From the NCBI GenBank assembly GCA_900546885.1, contig UREN01000018.1, positions 1 to 37,910 of the forward strand: a DNA stretch of 37,910 bases. The letters run 5' to 3'. Below the pieces are notes generated by a model. It was not told where the DNA came from. It saw only the letters and a program-made list of their open reading frames with translations, and ran no database searches. Shown here piece by piece: positions 17,511 through 25,506 of this stretch. Position 1 is the stretch's first letter. Every line of letters begins with the position of its first letter. The stretch is from an uncultured Oscillospiraceae bacterium. Its GTDB lineage: Bacteria; Bacillota; Clostridia; Oscillospirales; Ruminococcaceae. A program made the position numbers and the translations under genes.

Positions 17511-18628
17511 ACGACACATACACGGGCGCCATTTCGCTTTCCATCTTTGGCGAAAGCCATGGCCCGGCCGTGGGCGCCACACTTTCGGGCCTTGCCGCGG
17601 GCGTGCCGGTGGACGAGGCATACATTGCGCGCGAGATGGATAAGCGCCGCGCTGCAGGCAAGCTGAGCACCAAGCGCACAGAGCCGGACAAGGTGCATTT
17701 CCTTTCGGGCGTTTACAGGGGCTTCACCACGGGCACGGCCGTGACGCTGGTGATAGAAAACACCAATACCCGCAGCGAAGATTATGCAAAAACGCAGGAC
17801 CTTCTGCGCCCCGGCCATGCAGATTGGACGGCGCACCTGAAATACCGCGGCTTTCAGGACGCGCGCGGCGGCGGCCATTTTTCGGGCCGGCTTACCGCGC
17901 CGCTGGTGGCCGCGTGCGCCATTTTAAAGCAGATGCTGGAGAAACGGGGCGTGGTGATTGGCACGCACCTGGCGCAGTGCGCCGGCGTGGAGGACGAGCC
18001 CCTTGCCCCCGGCGGCGAGGCGCTGGCGCGCCAGCTGCGCGCGCTGGGGGCGGTGGCGTTTCCGGCGCTTTCCAGCGTGAAGGCAAAGGCTATGCAGGGC
18101 GCCATTGAGGCCGCGGCGGCCGAGGGCGACAGCGTGGGCGGCGTGCTGGAAACCGCCGTGCTGGGCCTGCCCGCCGGCCTGGGCGAGCCGTTTTTTGGCA
18201 GCGTGGAAAGCGTGCTGGCGGGCCTGCTGTTCAGCATCCCTGCGGTGAAGGGCGTAGAATTCGGCACGGGCTTTGCCCTGGCGGGCATGCGCGGCAGCCA
18301 GGCAAACGACGCGCTGCGCATGCATGCGGGCCGCGTTGTCACCACCACCAACCACAACGGCGGCGCAAATGGCGGCATCACAAACGGCATGCCCCTTGTG
18401 TTCCGCACGGCGGTGAAGCCCACGGCCAGCATCTATCAAGTGCAGCAGACGGTGGATTGGGCCGCAAAGCGCGACGCCACACTGCTGATTCACGGCAGGC
18501 ACGACCCGTGCATTGCCCACCGCGCCCGCGCGGTGCAGGACGCCGTGACGGCCCTTGCCGTGGCCGACCTGTGTGCACAGCATTTCGGAAAAGATTGGCA
18601 GGTGGCGCAGGCATGGAATATGGGCTGA
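17507..18628 (+). CDS. aroC: chorismate synthase
   Basis: Makes chorismate from EPSP, using reduced FMN (last shikimate step). It has 373 residues, full length. It shows FGESHGPAVGA at the start, the stretch RPGHADWTAHLKY, the signature FQDARGGGHFSGRLTA and, near the end, TNHNGGANGGITNGMP. No flavin reductase domain is fused, so an external reductase is needed. The ATG overlaps the aroB stop by 4 nt, with GGGGAGGG upstream. The next gene starts 16 nt before its stop. Confidence 0.96.
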   Translation: MNDTYTGAISLSIFGESHGPAVGATLSGLAAGVPVDEAYIAREMDKRRAAGKLSTKRTEPDKVHFLSGVYRGFTTGTAVTLVIENTNTRSEDYAKTQDLLRPGHADWTAHLKYRGFQDARGGGHFSGRLTAPLVAACAILKQMLEKRGVVIGTHLAQCAGVEDEPLAPGGEALARQLRALGAVAFPALSSVKAKAMQGAIEAAAAEGDSVGGVLETAVLGLPAGLGEPFFGSVESVLAGLLFSIPAVKGVEFGTGFALAGMRGSQANDALRMHAGRVVTTTNHNGGANGGITNGMPLVFRTAVKPTASIYQVQQTVDWAAKRDATLLIHGRHDPCIAHRARAVQDAVTALAVADLCAQHFGKDWQVAQAWNMG

Positions 18629-19881
18629 TTGGCAAAACGCTGGGGCACAGCTTTTCAAAGCCCATCCACGAGGCGCTGGGCGGCTACCCCTATGAATTAA
18701 AGGAGCTGCCGGACGAGGCGGCCGTGCGCGCGTTTTTCACTGCGCGCCGCTTTCGCGCGGTGAACGTCACCATCCCCTACAAAGCGCTGGCGCTTGCCCT
18801 GTGCGATGAGGTGAGCGAAGAGGCAAAGGCCATTGGCGCTGTGAACACGGTGGTGAACCGCGGCGGCAGGCTGTTTGGCTACAACACCGATTTTGGCGGC
18901 TTTCGCCTGCTTGTGCGCCACAGAGGCGTTTCGCTGGCGGGCAAAACGGTGCTGATTCTGGGCACGGGGGCCACACAGCGCACGGTGCGCGCGGTGTGCA
19001 CAGCCGAGGGGGCTGCGCAGGTGCTTTGCGCCTCGCGCAGCGCAAAGCCCGGCGCGCTGCGCTACGAGCAGGCCGCTGCGCGGCAGGATGTGAACGTCAT
19101 CATCAACGCCTCGCCCGCGGGCATGTACCCGAACAACGGCACCTGCCTGGTGGATTTGGCCGCACCCGGCGCGTTTCCGGCGCTGGAGGCTGTGTTCGAC
19201 GTGGTGTATAACCCCCTGCGCACCCGCCTTTTGCAGATGGCCGAGGCGCGCGGCGTGCCGTGCGCGGGCGGCCTTTTGATGCTGGTGGCGCAGGCCAAAT
19301 ATGCCGCCGAGTTGTTTCTGGGCAGGCCCATGGAGGAACAGCGCATCTTGGAAGTATACCGCAGCCTTCTGGCCGAAAAGGCGGGCCTTGCGCTGGTGGG
19401 CATGCCGTCATGCGGAAAAACGGGCGTTGGCAAGGCGCTGGCAAAGGCGCTGAAAAAGCCCTTTGTGGACGCCGACGCCGAGCTTGTGCGCCGTGCGGGC
19501 AGGCCCATTTCTGAAATTCTGCAGCCGGGCAACGAGGGCCCCTTCCGCCAGATGGAGGCCGCCGTCACGGCAGACCTTGCAAAGCGCGGCGGCGCCGTGC
19601 TAGCCACAGGCGGGGGCGTGGTGCTGCGCGAAGAGAATGTGCGCGCCCTGCGCGAAAACTATGTGGTGCTGTACCTCGACAGGCCGCTGGCCCTTTTAAA
19701 GCCCGGCGGCGGCAGGCCGCTGAGCACAACGCGCGGCGCGCTGGAAAAACAGCTGGTCGTGCGGCGCCCGCTGTATGAGGCGGCTTGCCACGCCAGGGTG
19801 GAAAACGCCGGCAGCTTCGAGGCGGCGGTGGCCGCCGCAAAGGAGGCATTTTATGAAGTTCTTGATTGTGAATGGGCCTAA
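18613..19881 (+). CDS. aroE-aroK: fused shikimate dehydrogenase-shikimate kinase
   Basis: A single 422-residue polypeptide carrying two consecutive steps. Residues 1-255 are shikimate dehydrogenase: SKPIHEA for substrate binding, catalytic K57 in NVTIPYK, D93 in YNTDFGGF, and a nucleotide-binding loop that reads LGTGATQRT. Residues 257-422 are shikimate kinase: P-loop GMPSCGKT (263-270), DADAELV (from 286), GNEGPFRQME and ATGGGVV. All key residues of both enzymes appear to be present, so dehydroshikimate could pass to shikimate 3-phosphate on one protein. There is no frame break between the halves. The start at 18613 overlaps aroC; no separate aroK is present. Confidence 0.93.
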   Translation: MEYGLIGKTLGHSFSKPIHEALGGYPYELKELPDEAAVRAFFTARRFRAVNVTIPYKALALALCDEVSEEAKAIGAVNTVVNRGGRLFGYNTDFGGFRLLVRHRGVSLAGKTVLILGTGATQRTVRAVCTAEGAAQVLCASRSAKPGALRYEQAAARQDVNVIINASPAGMYPNNGTCLVDLAAPGAFPALEAVFDVVYNPLRTRLLQMAEARGVPCAGGLLMLVAQAKYAAELFLGRPMEEQRILEVYRSLLAEKAGLALVGMPSCGKTGVGKALAKALKKPFVDADAELVRRAGRPISEILQPGNEGPFRQMEAAVTADLAKRGGAVLATGGGVVLREENVRALRENYVVLYLDRPLALLKPGGGRPLSTTRGALEKQLVVRRPLYEAACHARVENAGSFEAAVAAAKEAFYEVLDCEWA

Positions 19882-20644
19882 CATCAACATGCTGGGCGTG
19901 CGCGAGCCAGATATTTACGGCACGCTAACCTACGAGGGCCTGTGCGACACCATTGCGCAGGCGGCGCGCGGCATGGGCGTAGAGGTGGAATTTTTTCAAT
20001 CCAACAGCGAGGGGGACATTGTCACAGCCATCCAAAACGCGCTGGGGCGCATGGACGGCATCGTCATCAACCCCGCGGCCTATACGCACACGTCGGTGGC
20101 CATTCTGGACGCGCTGAAAGCCGTGGCCCTGCCGGCCGCCGAGGTGCATATCTCGGACGTGACAAAGCGCGAGGCGTTTCGCCAGCGCAGCTTTGCAGGC
20201 ATGGCGTGCCGCTACCACTTTGTGGGCGAGGGCAAGGACGGCTATGTGCACGCGCTGGAGACGCTGAAGCGCGACATTGAGGGCAGCCTTATCATTCTGC
20301 ACGCCATGCCGCGCAGCGAGTGGGAGGCCTGCCGGGCCGCAGGCGCGGTGGGGGCCCATTTGCCGGAGGGCGGCTTTTTGCACTGTTCGCCCGTGGAATA
20401 TTTCTGGCGTGTGGCCCCGGGCCATTATGCAGACGGCGGCGACTATGTGCTTTTGTGCATCGACGTGAAAAAGGTGCCCGCGCCCGTCAAATGGGAGGCC
20501 GGGCCCCACAACCCCAGCCGGTATTACCCGCACATCTACGGCGCGTGCCCCGTTTCGGCCGTCACGGCCGTGCTGCCCCTGCGCATGGACAGCCGCGGGC
20601 AGTTCCTCAAGAACCCGGAGCTTTCCGGCTATGAAAACCGCTGA
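19853..20644 (+). CDS. aroQ: type II 3-dehydroquinate dehydratase fused to a DUF952 domain
   Basis: 263 residues. Residues 1-143 are a complete type II dehydroquinase (third shikimate step): NGPNINMLGVREPDIYG with Y22 as the expected catalytic base and R17; N73 in INPAAYTHTS; H99 in EVHIS; R110. The usual SNHEG reads SNSEG, and HLSN reads HISD. Residues about 145-255 are a DUF952 domain: LHAMPRSEWEA, GGFLHCS near 173-179, KWEAG near 213-217 and YYPHIYG near 224-230. The domains are joined in frame with no linker repeat. The ATG at 19853 has a perfect AGGAGG 6 nt upstream and lies inside the end of the aroE-aroK gene. The role of the DUF952 part is unknown. Confidence 0.9.
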   Translation: MKFLIVNGPNINMLGVREPDIYGTLTYEGLCDTIAQAARGMGVEVEFFQSNSEGDIVTAIQNALGRMDGIVINPAAYTHTSVAILDALKAVALPAAEVHISDVTKREAFRQRSFAGMACRYHFVGEGKDGYVHALETLKRDIEGSLIILHAMPRSEWEACRAAGAVGAHLPEGGFLHCSPVEYFWRVAPGHYADGGDYVLLCIDVKKVPAPVKWEAGPHNPSRYYPHIYGACPVSAVTAVLPLRMDSRGQFLKNPELSGYENR

Positions 20645-20677
20645 ACAGCAAAGCATACAAGAGGGGAGAAACAAACC

Positions 20678-21694
20678 ATGATCATCAGTACCAAGCGCGG
20701 CACACCGCAGGCGGAACTGGAGCGCATCATCCGCGAATTTGAGGCGCAGGGCCTTTCCGTCACCATGATACGCGGCACCGATTACAACGTGTTCGGCCTT
20801 GTGGGCGACACCACTGTGCTGGACGAAAAGCGCATTCGCGCAAACCCGTATGTAGAGAACGTGCAGCGCGTTTCCGAGCCGTATAAAAAGGCAAACCGCC
20901 TGTTCCACGAGGCGGATTCCGTCATTGATGTGGCGGGCGTAAAGGTGGGCGGCAAAGAGAAAATTGCCGTCATTGGCGGCCCGTGCAGCGTAGAGGGCAA
21001 AGAGCAGGTGGTGCGCATTGCCGAAAAGGTGAAGGCCGCGGGCGGCACCATGCTGCGCGGCGGCGCCTATAAGCCGCGCACCTCGCCCTACGCCTTTCAG
21101 GGCCTTGGCACCGAGGGCATTTTAGACCTGGTGGCCGCGCGCGAGGCCACGGGCCTGCCCATTGTCAGCGAGCTGATGAGCGAGCACGAAATAGACGAGT
21201 TCGAGCAGTATGTAGACCTTGTGCAGATTGGCGCGCGCAACATGCAGAACTTCCGGCTGCTGAAAGCGGTGGGCAAAATGAAAAAGCCCGTGCTGCTGAA
21301 GCGCGGCCTTGCCAACACCATTGAGGAATGGATTATGAGCGCCGAATACATTATGGCAGGCGGCAACGAAAACGTCATTTTGTGCGAGCGCGGCATCCGC
21401 ACCTTTGAAAAGTACACCCGCAACACGCTGGACCTCTCGGTGGTGCCCATCATCAAAGAGAAAACGCACCTGCCCATCATCATAGACCCCAGCCATGCCA
21501 CCGGCGACTGGCGCTATGTAGAGAGCATGAGCCTTGCGGCCATTGCCGCCGGGGCGGACGGCCTGATTATTGAGGTGCACGAAAACCCCGAGGCCGCGTG
21601 GAGCGACGGCGCCCAAAGCCTCAAGCCCGAGCGCTTTGCCTCTGTGATTGAAAAGGGGCGCGCCATTGCGCGCGTGATTGGGCGCGAAATGTAA
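20678..21694 (+). CDS. aroF: 3-deoxy-7-phosphoheptulonate (DAHP) synthase, type I-beta with N-terminal regulatory domain
   Basis: Condenses PEP and erythrose 4-phosphate, the entry step of the pathway. It has 338 residues. About the first 70 form the ferredoxin-like domain known from Thermotoga-type enzymes, where it binds tyrosine or phenylalanine for feedback control. The TIM-barrel part begins near 85, with GGPCSVEG, LRGGAYKPRTSPYAFQGLG, QIGARNMQNF, LLKRG, CERGIRTFE, and the metal-site motif IIDPSHATGD. AAGAGGGGAG lies 8 nt or more upstream of the ATG. It stands 33 nt after aroQ and 54 nt before aroA, the loosest joints in the operon. Confidence 0.96.
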   Translation: MIISTKRGTPQAELERIIREFEAQGLSVTMIRGTDYNVFGLVGDTTVLDEKRIRANPYVENVQRVSEPYKKANRLFHEADSVIDVAGVKVGGKEKIAVIGGPCSVEGKEQVVRIAEKVKAAGGTMLRGGAYKPRTSPYAFQGLGTEGILDLVAAREATGLPIVSELMSEHEIDEFEQYVDLVQIGARNMQNFRLLKAVGKMKKPVLLKRGLANTIEEWIMSAEYIMAGGNENVILCERGIRTFEKYTRNTLDLSVVPIIKEKTHLPIIIDPSHATGDWRYVESMSLAAIAAGADGLIIEVHENPEAAWSDGAQSLKPERFASVIEKGRAIARVIGREM

Positions 21695-21748
21695 GCGGGG
21701 CGCGGGCCTGCATCCCGCAACAACAGCAGCAGGAAAGGGGGCGGCGGT

Positions 21749-23014
21749 ATGCGCGCCGAACTGACGGGGGCCTGGCGCGGCGGGCGCATCACCGCGCCGC
21801 CCAGCAAAAGCATGGCGCACCGCGCACTGATTTGTGCGGCACTGGCGCAGGGCGAAAGCCGCATTGAAAACATTGCCCATTCCAAAGATATTGACGCCAC
21901 GGCAGGCGCCCTGCGCGCATTTGGCGCGCAAATAGATTTTCAGGGCAACACGGCGCTGGTGCAGGGCACCGGCGGGCGGCTTTGCACGCCCGAGAGGCCG
22001 GTGTGGTGCTGTGAAAGCGGCAGCACGCTGCGCTTTCTTATTCCGCTGGGGGCTTTGTGCGGCGCACCGGTGCGCTTTTGCGGCGAAGGGCGCCTGCCCC
22101 AGCGCCCGCAGACGGTGTATGCGCAGCTGTTTTGCGAAAAGGGCGTGGCCTTTTCGCAAAACGATACGGGCGTGTGCGTCAACGGGCGGCTTTCGGCGGG
22201 CAGGTTCTGTGTGGACGGCGGCGTTTCCAGCCAGTTCATCAGCGGCCTGTTGTTTGCGCTGCCCCTGTTGGGGGGCGCAAGCACCATCTGCGTGCGCCCG
22301 CCGTTTGAAAGCCGCAGTTATGTGCAGCTTACGCGCAGCGCCCTGGCGGCGTTTGGCGTGCAGGCTGTGTGGCAGGACGAAAATACACTTTTTGTTGAAG
22401 AAAATCAAAAATATACAAATTGTAATTATACAGTGGAGGGCGATGCCTCTCAGGCGGCCTTTTTCGGCGTGCTGGGCGCTGTGCGCGGCGGTGTGCAGCT
22501 GGCGGGCCTGCGCCCGGGCAGCGCGCAGGGCGACATGGCCTTTCTTCCACTGCTGCGGCAGGCGGGCGCGGCCATTGTGCAGGCGCCGTGTGGCGCCCTG
22601 CGGTTTGAGCAGGCCGGGCTTTGCGGCGGCGAGGCCAGCCTTGCCGATTGCCCGGACCTTGGCCCCATTCTGATGGTGTTGGGGCTGTTCTGCGAAAACG
22701 GCCTTGTGCTGCGGCATGCCCAGCGCCTGCGCCTGAAAGAAAGCGACCGCATTGCCGCCATGGAGGAAGAAATTCGCAAAATGGGCGGGCGCATTGAATC
22801 GGACGGCGGCACGGTGCGCGTGTTCAAAAGCGCCCTGCACGGCGCGGCGCTGTGTGCCCACAACGACCACCGCGTGGCCATGGCCATGGCCGTGGCGGCG
22901 CTGGCGGCGGGCGTGCCTGCCTCGATTGACGGCGCCGAATGTGTGGAAAAGAGCTGGCCGGAATTCTGGCAGGTGCTGCAAACCTGCCTTGGCGCGGAGG
23001 TGACGCTGCTGTGA
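21749..23014 (+). CDS. aroA: 3-phosphoshikimate 1-carboxyvinyltransferase (EPSP synthase)
   Basis: Transfers enolpyruvate from PEP to shikimate 3-phosphate. It has 421 residues, full length. Substrate motifs are PPSKSMAHRALICAAL, ESGSTLRFLIPL, DGGVSSQFISGLLFALPLL and, near the end, RLKESDRIAAMEEE and HNDHRVAMAMAVAAL. In the class-defining PEP loop the usual LGNAGT position reads CCESGSTLRF, a class II-like form. AAAGGGGGC lies about 5-13 nt upstream of the ATG at 21749. A stretch at about 22377-22440 is strikingly AT-rich (codons AAT, ACA, AAA, TAT), unlike the rest of the gene. Its stop overlaps the tyrA start. Confidence 0.95.
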   Translation: MRAELTGAWRGGRITAPPSKSMAHRALICAALAQGESRIENIAHSKDIDATAGALRAFGAQIDFQGNTALVQGTGGRLCTPERPVWCCESGSTLRFLIPLGALCGAPVRFCGEGRLPQRPQTVYAQLFCEKGVAFSQNDTGVCVNGRLSAGRFCVDGGVSSQFISGLLFALPLLGGASTICVRPPFESRSYVQLTRSALAAFGVQAVWQDENTLFVEENQKYTNCNYTVEGDASQAAFFGVLGAVRGGVQLAGLRPGSAQGDMAFLPLLRQAGAAIVQAPCGALRFEQAGLCGGEASLADCPDLGPILMVLGLFCENGLVLRHAQRLRLKESDRIAAMEEEIRKMGGRIESDGGTVRVFKSALHGAALCAHNDHRVAMAMAVAALAAGVPASIDGAECVEKSWPEFWQVLQTCLGAEVTLL

Positions 23015-23871
23015 ATGGGCTTTTGAAACGGCGCTTTTGCATTGTGGGGCTTGGCCTTTTGGGCGGCACCTATGCCATGTGCCTGAAGCGCCTTGGCTGC
23101 CGGGTGACGGCGGTGGACATTGACGAAAAGGCCATTTGCTGGGCGAAAGAGCACGGCGTCATCGACGAGGGGACGGCCGGCGCGCCCGAGGCGCTGCTTT
23201 CCGGGGCGGACGTGGTGGTGCTGGGGCTTTACCCCGGCGCCATGGTGGAGTGGGTGCGCGCGTATGCGGCACACCTGCGCCCGGGCACGCTGCTTACGGA
23301 TGTGTGCGGCGTAAAGGGGGCCGTGGTGGGCCCCGTGCAGGCGCTTTTGCCGCCCGGGGTGGAGTTTATTGCCTGCCACCCCATGGCAGGGCGCGAGGTG
23401 GGCGGCGTGTGGAACGCCGACCCCGCCATTTTCAGGGGCGCCAACTTTCTCATTACGCCCACCGGGGCCAACACGCCCGGGGCCGTGGCCTTTGCCAGGG
23501 GGCTGGGGCAGGCGCTTGGGTTTGCGCGCATTTCGGTGCTAAGCTGTGAAGAGCACGATAAGGTGATTGGCTACGTCAGCCAGCTGACGCATGCCATTGC
23601 CGTCAGCCTGATGAACGCCAACGCGGATGAGCACCTTGTGGATTACACGGGCGATTCCTTTCGGGACCTCACCCGCATTGCCAACATCAACGAGACGCTG
23701 TGGAGCGAACTGTTTTTCGCCAACAAAAGCGCCCTGATTGAGGAGATTGGCCAGTTCGAGCGCAGTTTGAACGATGTAAAGCGCGCGCTGGAGACAGGCG
23801 ACGAGGCGGCCCTGAAGGCGCTGATGCGCCAAAGCGCCGCGCGCCGCAGGCTGTTTGAGAAAAACAAATAA
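23011..23871 (+). CDS. tyrA: prephenate dehydrogenase
   Basis: Oxidatively decarboxylates prephenate to 4-hydroxyphenylpyruvate with NAD+ (tyrosine branch). It has 286 residues, the stand-alone form without chorismate mutase or ACT domain. It shows the Rossmann motif VGLGLLGGTYA, the signature ACHPMAGRE with the catalytic histidine, and SQLTHAIAVSLM with the second conserved histidine. The start is GTG at 23011 overlapping the aroA stop (GTGA), with GGAGG 10 nt upstream, so translation is coupled. It is the last gene of the operon. The lack of an ACT domain suggests tyrosine control acts mainly on DAHP synthase. Confidence 0.94.
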   Translation: MNGLLKRRFCIVGLGLLGGTYAMCLKRLGCRVTAVDIDEKAICWAKEHGVIDEGTAGAPEALLSGADVVVLGLYPGAMVEWVRAYAAHLRPGTLLTDVCGVKGAVVGPVQALLPPGVEFIACHPMAGREVGGVWNADPAIFRGANFLITPTGANTPGAVAFARGLGQALGFARISVLSCEEHDKVIGYVSQLTHAIAVSLMNANADEHLVDYTGDSFRDLTRIANINETLWSELFFANKSALIEEIGQFERSLNDVKRALETGDEAALKALMRQSAARRRLFEKNK

Positions 23872-23893
23872 ACATTGTTTTAAGAGAGAAGAT

Positions 23894-23928
23894 ACGGCCC
23901 GTCGCGGGGAAAGCGTCGGGCCGTGTTT
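23894..23928 (+). terminator. terminator-like hairpin at the end of the aromatic operon
   Basis: ACGGCCCG (23894-23901) pairs with CGGGCCGT (23917-23924). Only GTTT follows, so it is weaker than the others in this window. It lies between convergent genes. Confidence 0.5.
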
Positions 23929-23956
23929 GGTATGCTGCCCCGGCGGGAGGGGCCGG

Positions 23957-25165
23957 TTAGCTTTTTTGCCTGCTGGCCTGGGGCGCCTGCTGTGCCAGAA
24001 AGTGCAGCAGGGCCTGTTCCTGCGCCTGCGGAAAGGTGCGGGGCACCCACGGCACGCGGGCCAGCGGGCCCTTTTCGCGGCAGCCATGTGCGTCTTGCGT
24101 GGTTTTCAAAAAGCGGCCCCGTATGTGCAGCGCGCGCCTGCCCACCCGAACGCGTTCCAGCTGCAAAAGAAGATAGGAAAATTCCACGCGCTCTTCCATG
24201 CTGCCGCTGTAGCCTGTGTAGCGCAGCGCGCCGTCGGAAAGGTAAATGCGCTGCACAAGGCTGGTGCCGGAACAGTTGGCCCAGTACAGGCCGGCCGCGA
24301 AAAAGCCCAGAAAGCCCGCGGCCGAAAGCGCCTGGGCGCCCTGGCGAAGCAGGTGAACGGCAAGGCCCTGCTGGCCCTTTGTCACATACAGCACGGCGAA
24401 GCCCGCCAGCACAAGGGCCGGGCACCCCACCAGGCACAAAGCTTTGGGAAACCGCAAAAACCGTTTGCGCAGCGCGGGGTCGCTTTCCAGCACAAGGGCA
24501 CCGCCGGCGGCAGCGGCCTGCTTGCGCTGTGCCAGCTGCCGGGCGTGCGCGGCCCTGTCGCCCTGAAAGCCGGAGAGAAACGCCGCCGCCAGCGCCGTCA
24601 AAACAAGCGCCAGGGCCGTTAGGGCAATGCACAGCAGAAATGCGCGGCTTGCGGTTTGGCCCAAAGGCGCAAAGACAATGATGCACACCAGCAGGGTAAG
24701 AAGTTCCAGCCCAAGCAGGCACAGGCCCGCCGTCAGAAACACGGCCAGAAAGCGGCCGCCCTTTTGCGGGTGGCGCCGGCTGCTTTGGGCAAGGTTGTGC
24801 AGGCCCCTGGCCTGCACGCTGCTTCCGGCAAGGTCCGGCAGGGTATCTGCGCCCGAAAGGTCCGCCAACAGCAGCAGGGCCGCGATGGCCAGCACAAGCT
24901 TTGTGCCTTTTTCGGCGGCGCCGGGGCCGGGCTTTTGCGCGGCGGGCAGAAAGGCCAGAATCAGCCTGGCAGCCAGCGTGGCATACACGGGCCCAAGCAG
25001 CATCCAGCACATCCGCAGGCTGAAAAACGCCGGCCCGCTCAGGCCAAGGCTGCCTGCGGGCACAAGGCCCATCAACAGGCCGGTTAAAAAGAAAAACAAA
25101 TAGGCCGCGGCGGCTTTGGCCAGCCATTTTGCAAACCGGGGGGCCTGCTTTTTTTCATGTTTCAT
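23957..25165 (-). CDS. polytopic membrane protein of unknown function
   Basis: A 402-residue protein I do not recognise. It has four predicted membrane segments in the N-terminal 130 residues or so (LFFFLTGLLMGLVPAGSLGL and following), two near 145-205, two more around 245-300, and a C-terminal cytoplasmic part (about 310-402) with basic stretches. The start at 25165 is set by AGGAGG 8 nt upstream; the next ATG upstream is followed at once by a stop. It stands alone on the minus strand, divergent from the MFS/attenuator unit, and convergent with the aromatic operon. Codon use matches its neighbours. Confidence 0.75.
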   Translation of the reverse strand: MKHEKKQAPRFAKWLAKAAAAYLFFFLTGLLMGLVPAGSLGLSGPAFFSLRMCWMLLGPVYATLAARLILAFLPAAQKPGPGAAEKGTKLVLAIAALLLLADLSGADTLPDLAGSSVQARGLHNLAQSSRRHPQKGGRFLAVFLTAGLCLLGLELLTLLVCIIVFAPLGQTASRAFLLCIALTALALVLTALAAAFLSGFQGDRAAHARQLAQRKQAAAAGGALVLESDPALRKRFLRFPKALCLVGCPALVLAGFAVLYVTKGQQGLAVHLLRQGAQALSAAGFLGFFAAGLYWANCSGTSLVQRIYLSDGALRYTGYSGSMEERVEFSYLLLQLERVRVGRRALHIRGRFLKTTQDAHGCREKGPLARVPWVPRTFPQAQEQALLHFLAQQAPQASRQKS

Positions 25166-25329
25166 GTCACATGCCTCCTGCGGGCGGCGGGCAGGTTCGC
25201 CACGCACTGCCCTGTGCCATTTCTTTCTGCTTTTATGATACGGCGGAACGGCCGCGCCCTGCCGCCAGCTTTTCGCAAAGCGGCAGTAAAATATGCGTAA
25301 AGGGGCGGCGCAGCTGCCCGGCTGCGCCC

Positions 25330-25358
25330 TTGCACGCCCGGGCGCGCTGTGGTATACT
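25330..25358 (+). promoter_or_regulatory. strong promoter of the MFS transporter unit
   Basis: TTGCAC, 17 bp, TATACT, with TGG directly before the -10 (extended -10). The transcript would begin near 25365, about 140 nt before the MFS start codon. Confidence 0.75.
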
Positions 25359-25407
25359 TTCTGGTGCATGGCCCGTGCAGGGCCCGGAAAAGGAGCATAG
25401 CAGCCAG

Positions 25408-25425
25408 ATGAAACAGTCCATTTAA
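25408..25425 (+). CDS. leader peptide MKQSI
   Basis: A five-codon reading frame (ATG AAA CAG TCC ATT TAA) preceded by a good ribosome site, AAAAGGAG (25388-25395), 12 nt upstream. Codons 2-4 form the left arm of a hairpin that covers the ribosome site of the MFS gene. This is the layout of the leader peptides of inducible cat and erm resistance genes, where a stalled ribosome opens the hairpin. The peptide itself matches none that I know. Confidence 0.5.
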   Translation: MKQSI

Positions 25426-25504
25426 AAACAGGGCAGAAGAACGCAGGTTCGTGGCAGGGCCCCGGGCCGCTGTTTTGCTACTGTTTTTAGGAAAGGACTG
25501 TTTC
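25410..25504 (+). promoter_or_regulatory. translational attenuator in front of the MFS transporter
   Basis: GAAACAGTCC (25410-25419) pairs perfectly with GGACTGTTTC (25495-25504). Inside it TAAAAACAG (25423-25431) pairs perfectly with CTGTTTTTA (25481-25489). The MFS ribosome site AGGAAAGGA (25489-25497) is enclosed between and within these arms. A third copy, CTGTTTT (25470-25476), can compete for AAAACAG. It closes a hairpin (CAG-GGCC, loop CCG, GGCC-G-CTG, 25455-25472) followed by T4, a possible early terminator. A small hairpin GAAC/GTTC (25439-25450) lies between. The alternative pairings suggest a switch. Confidence 0.6.
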
Positions 25505-25506
25505 TT

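Larger units (their letters stand above)
25166..25506. other. divergent intergenic region with attenuator, 341 nt
   Basis: The left part (25166-25329) holds the leader of the minus-strand membrane protein, with a possible weak -10 (TATCAT on the minus strand near 25237). The right part holds the promoter, the leader peptide and the folded leader of the MFS gene, listed separately. Confidence 0.6.

Noticed and set aside
25368..25400. Ten-codon frame MARAGPGKGA just upstream of the MKQSI leader
   Set aside because: Its ATG lies at or only a few bases from the predicted transcript start, so there is no room for a ribosome site. It also takes no part in the pairing that covers the MFS ribosome site.
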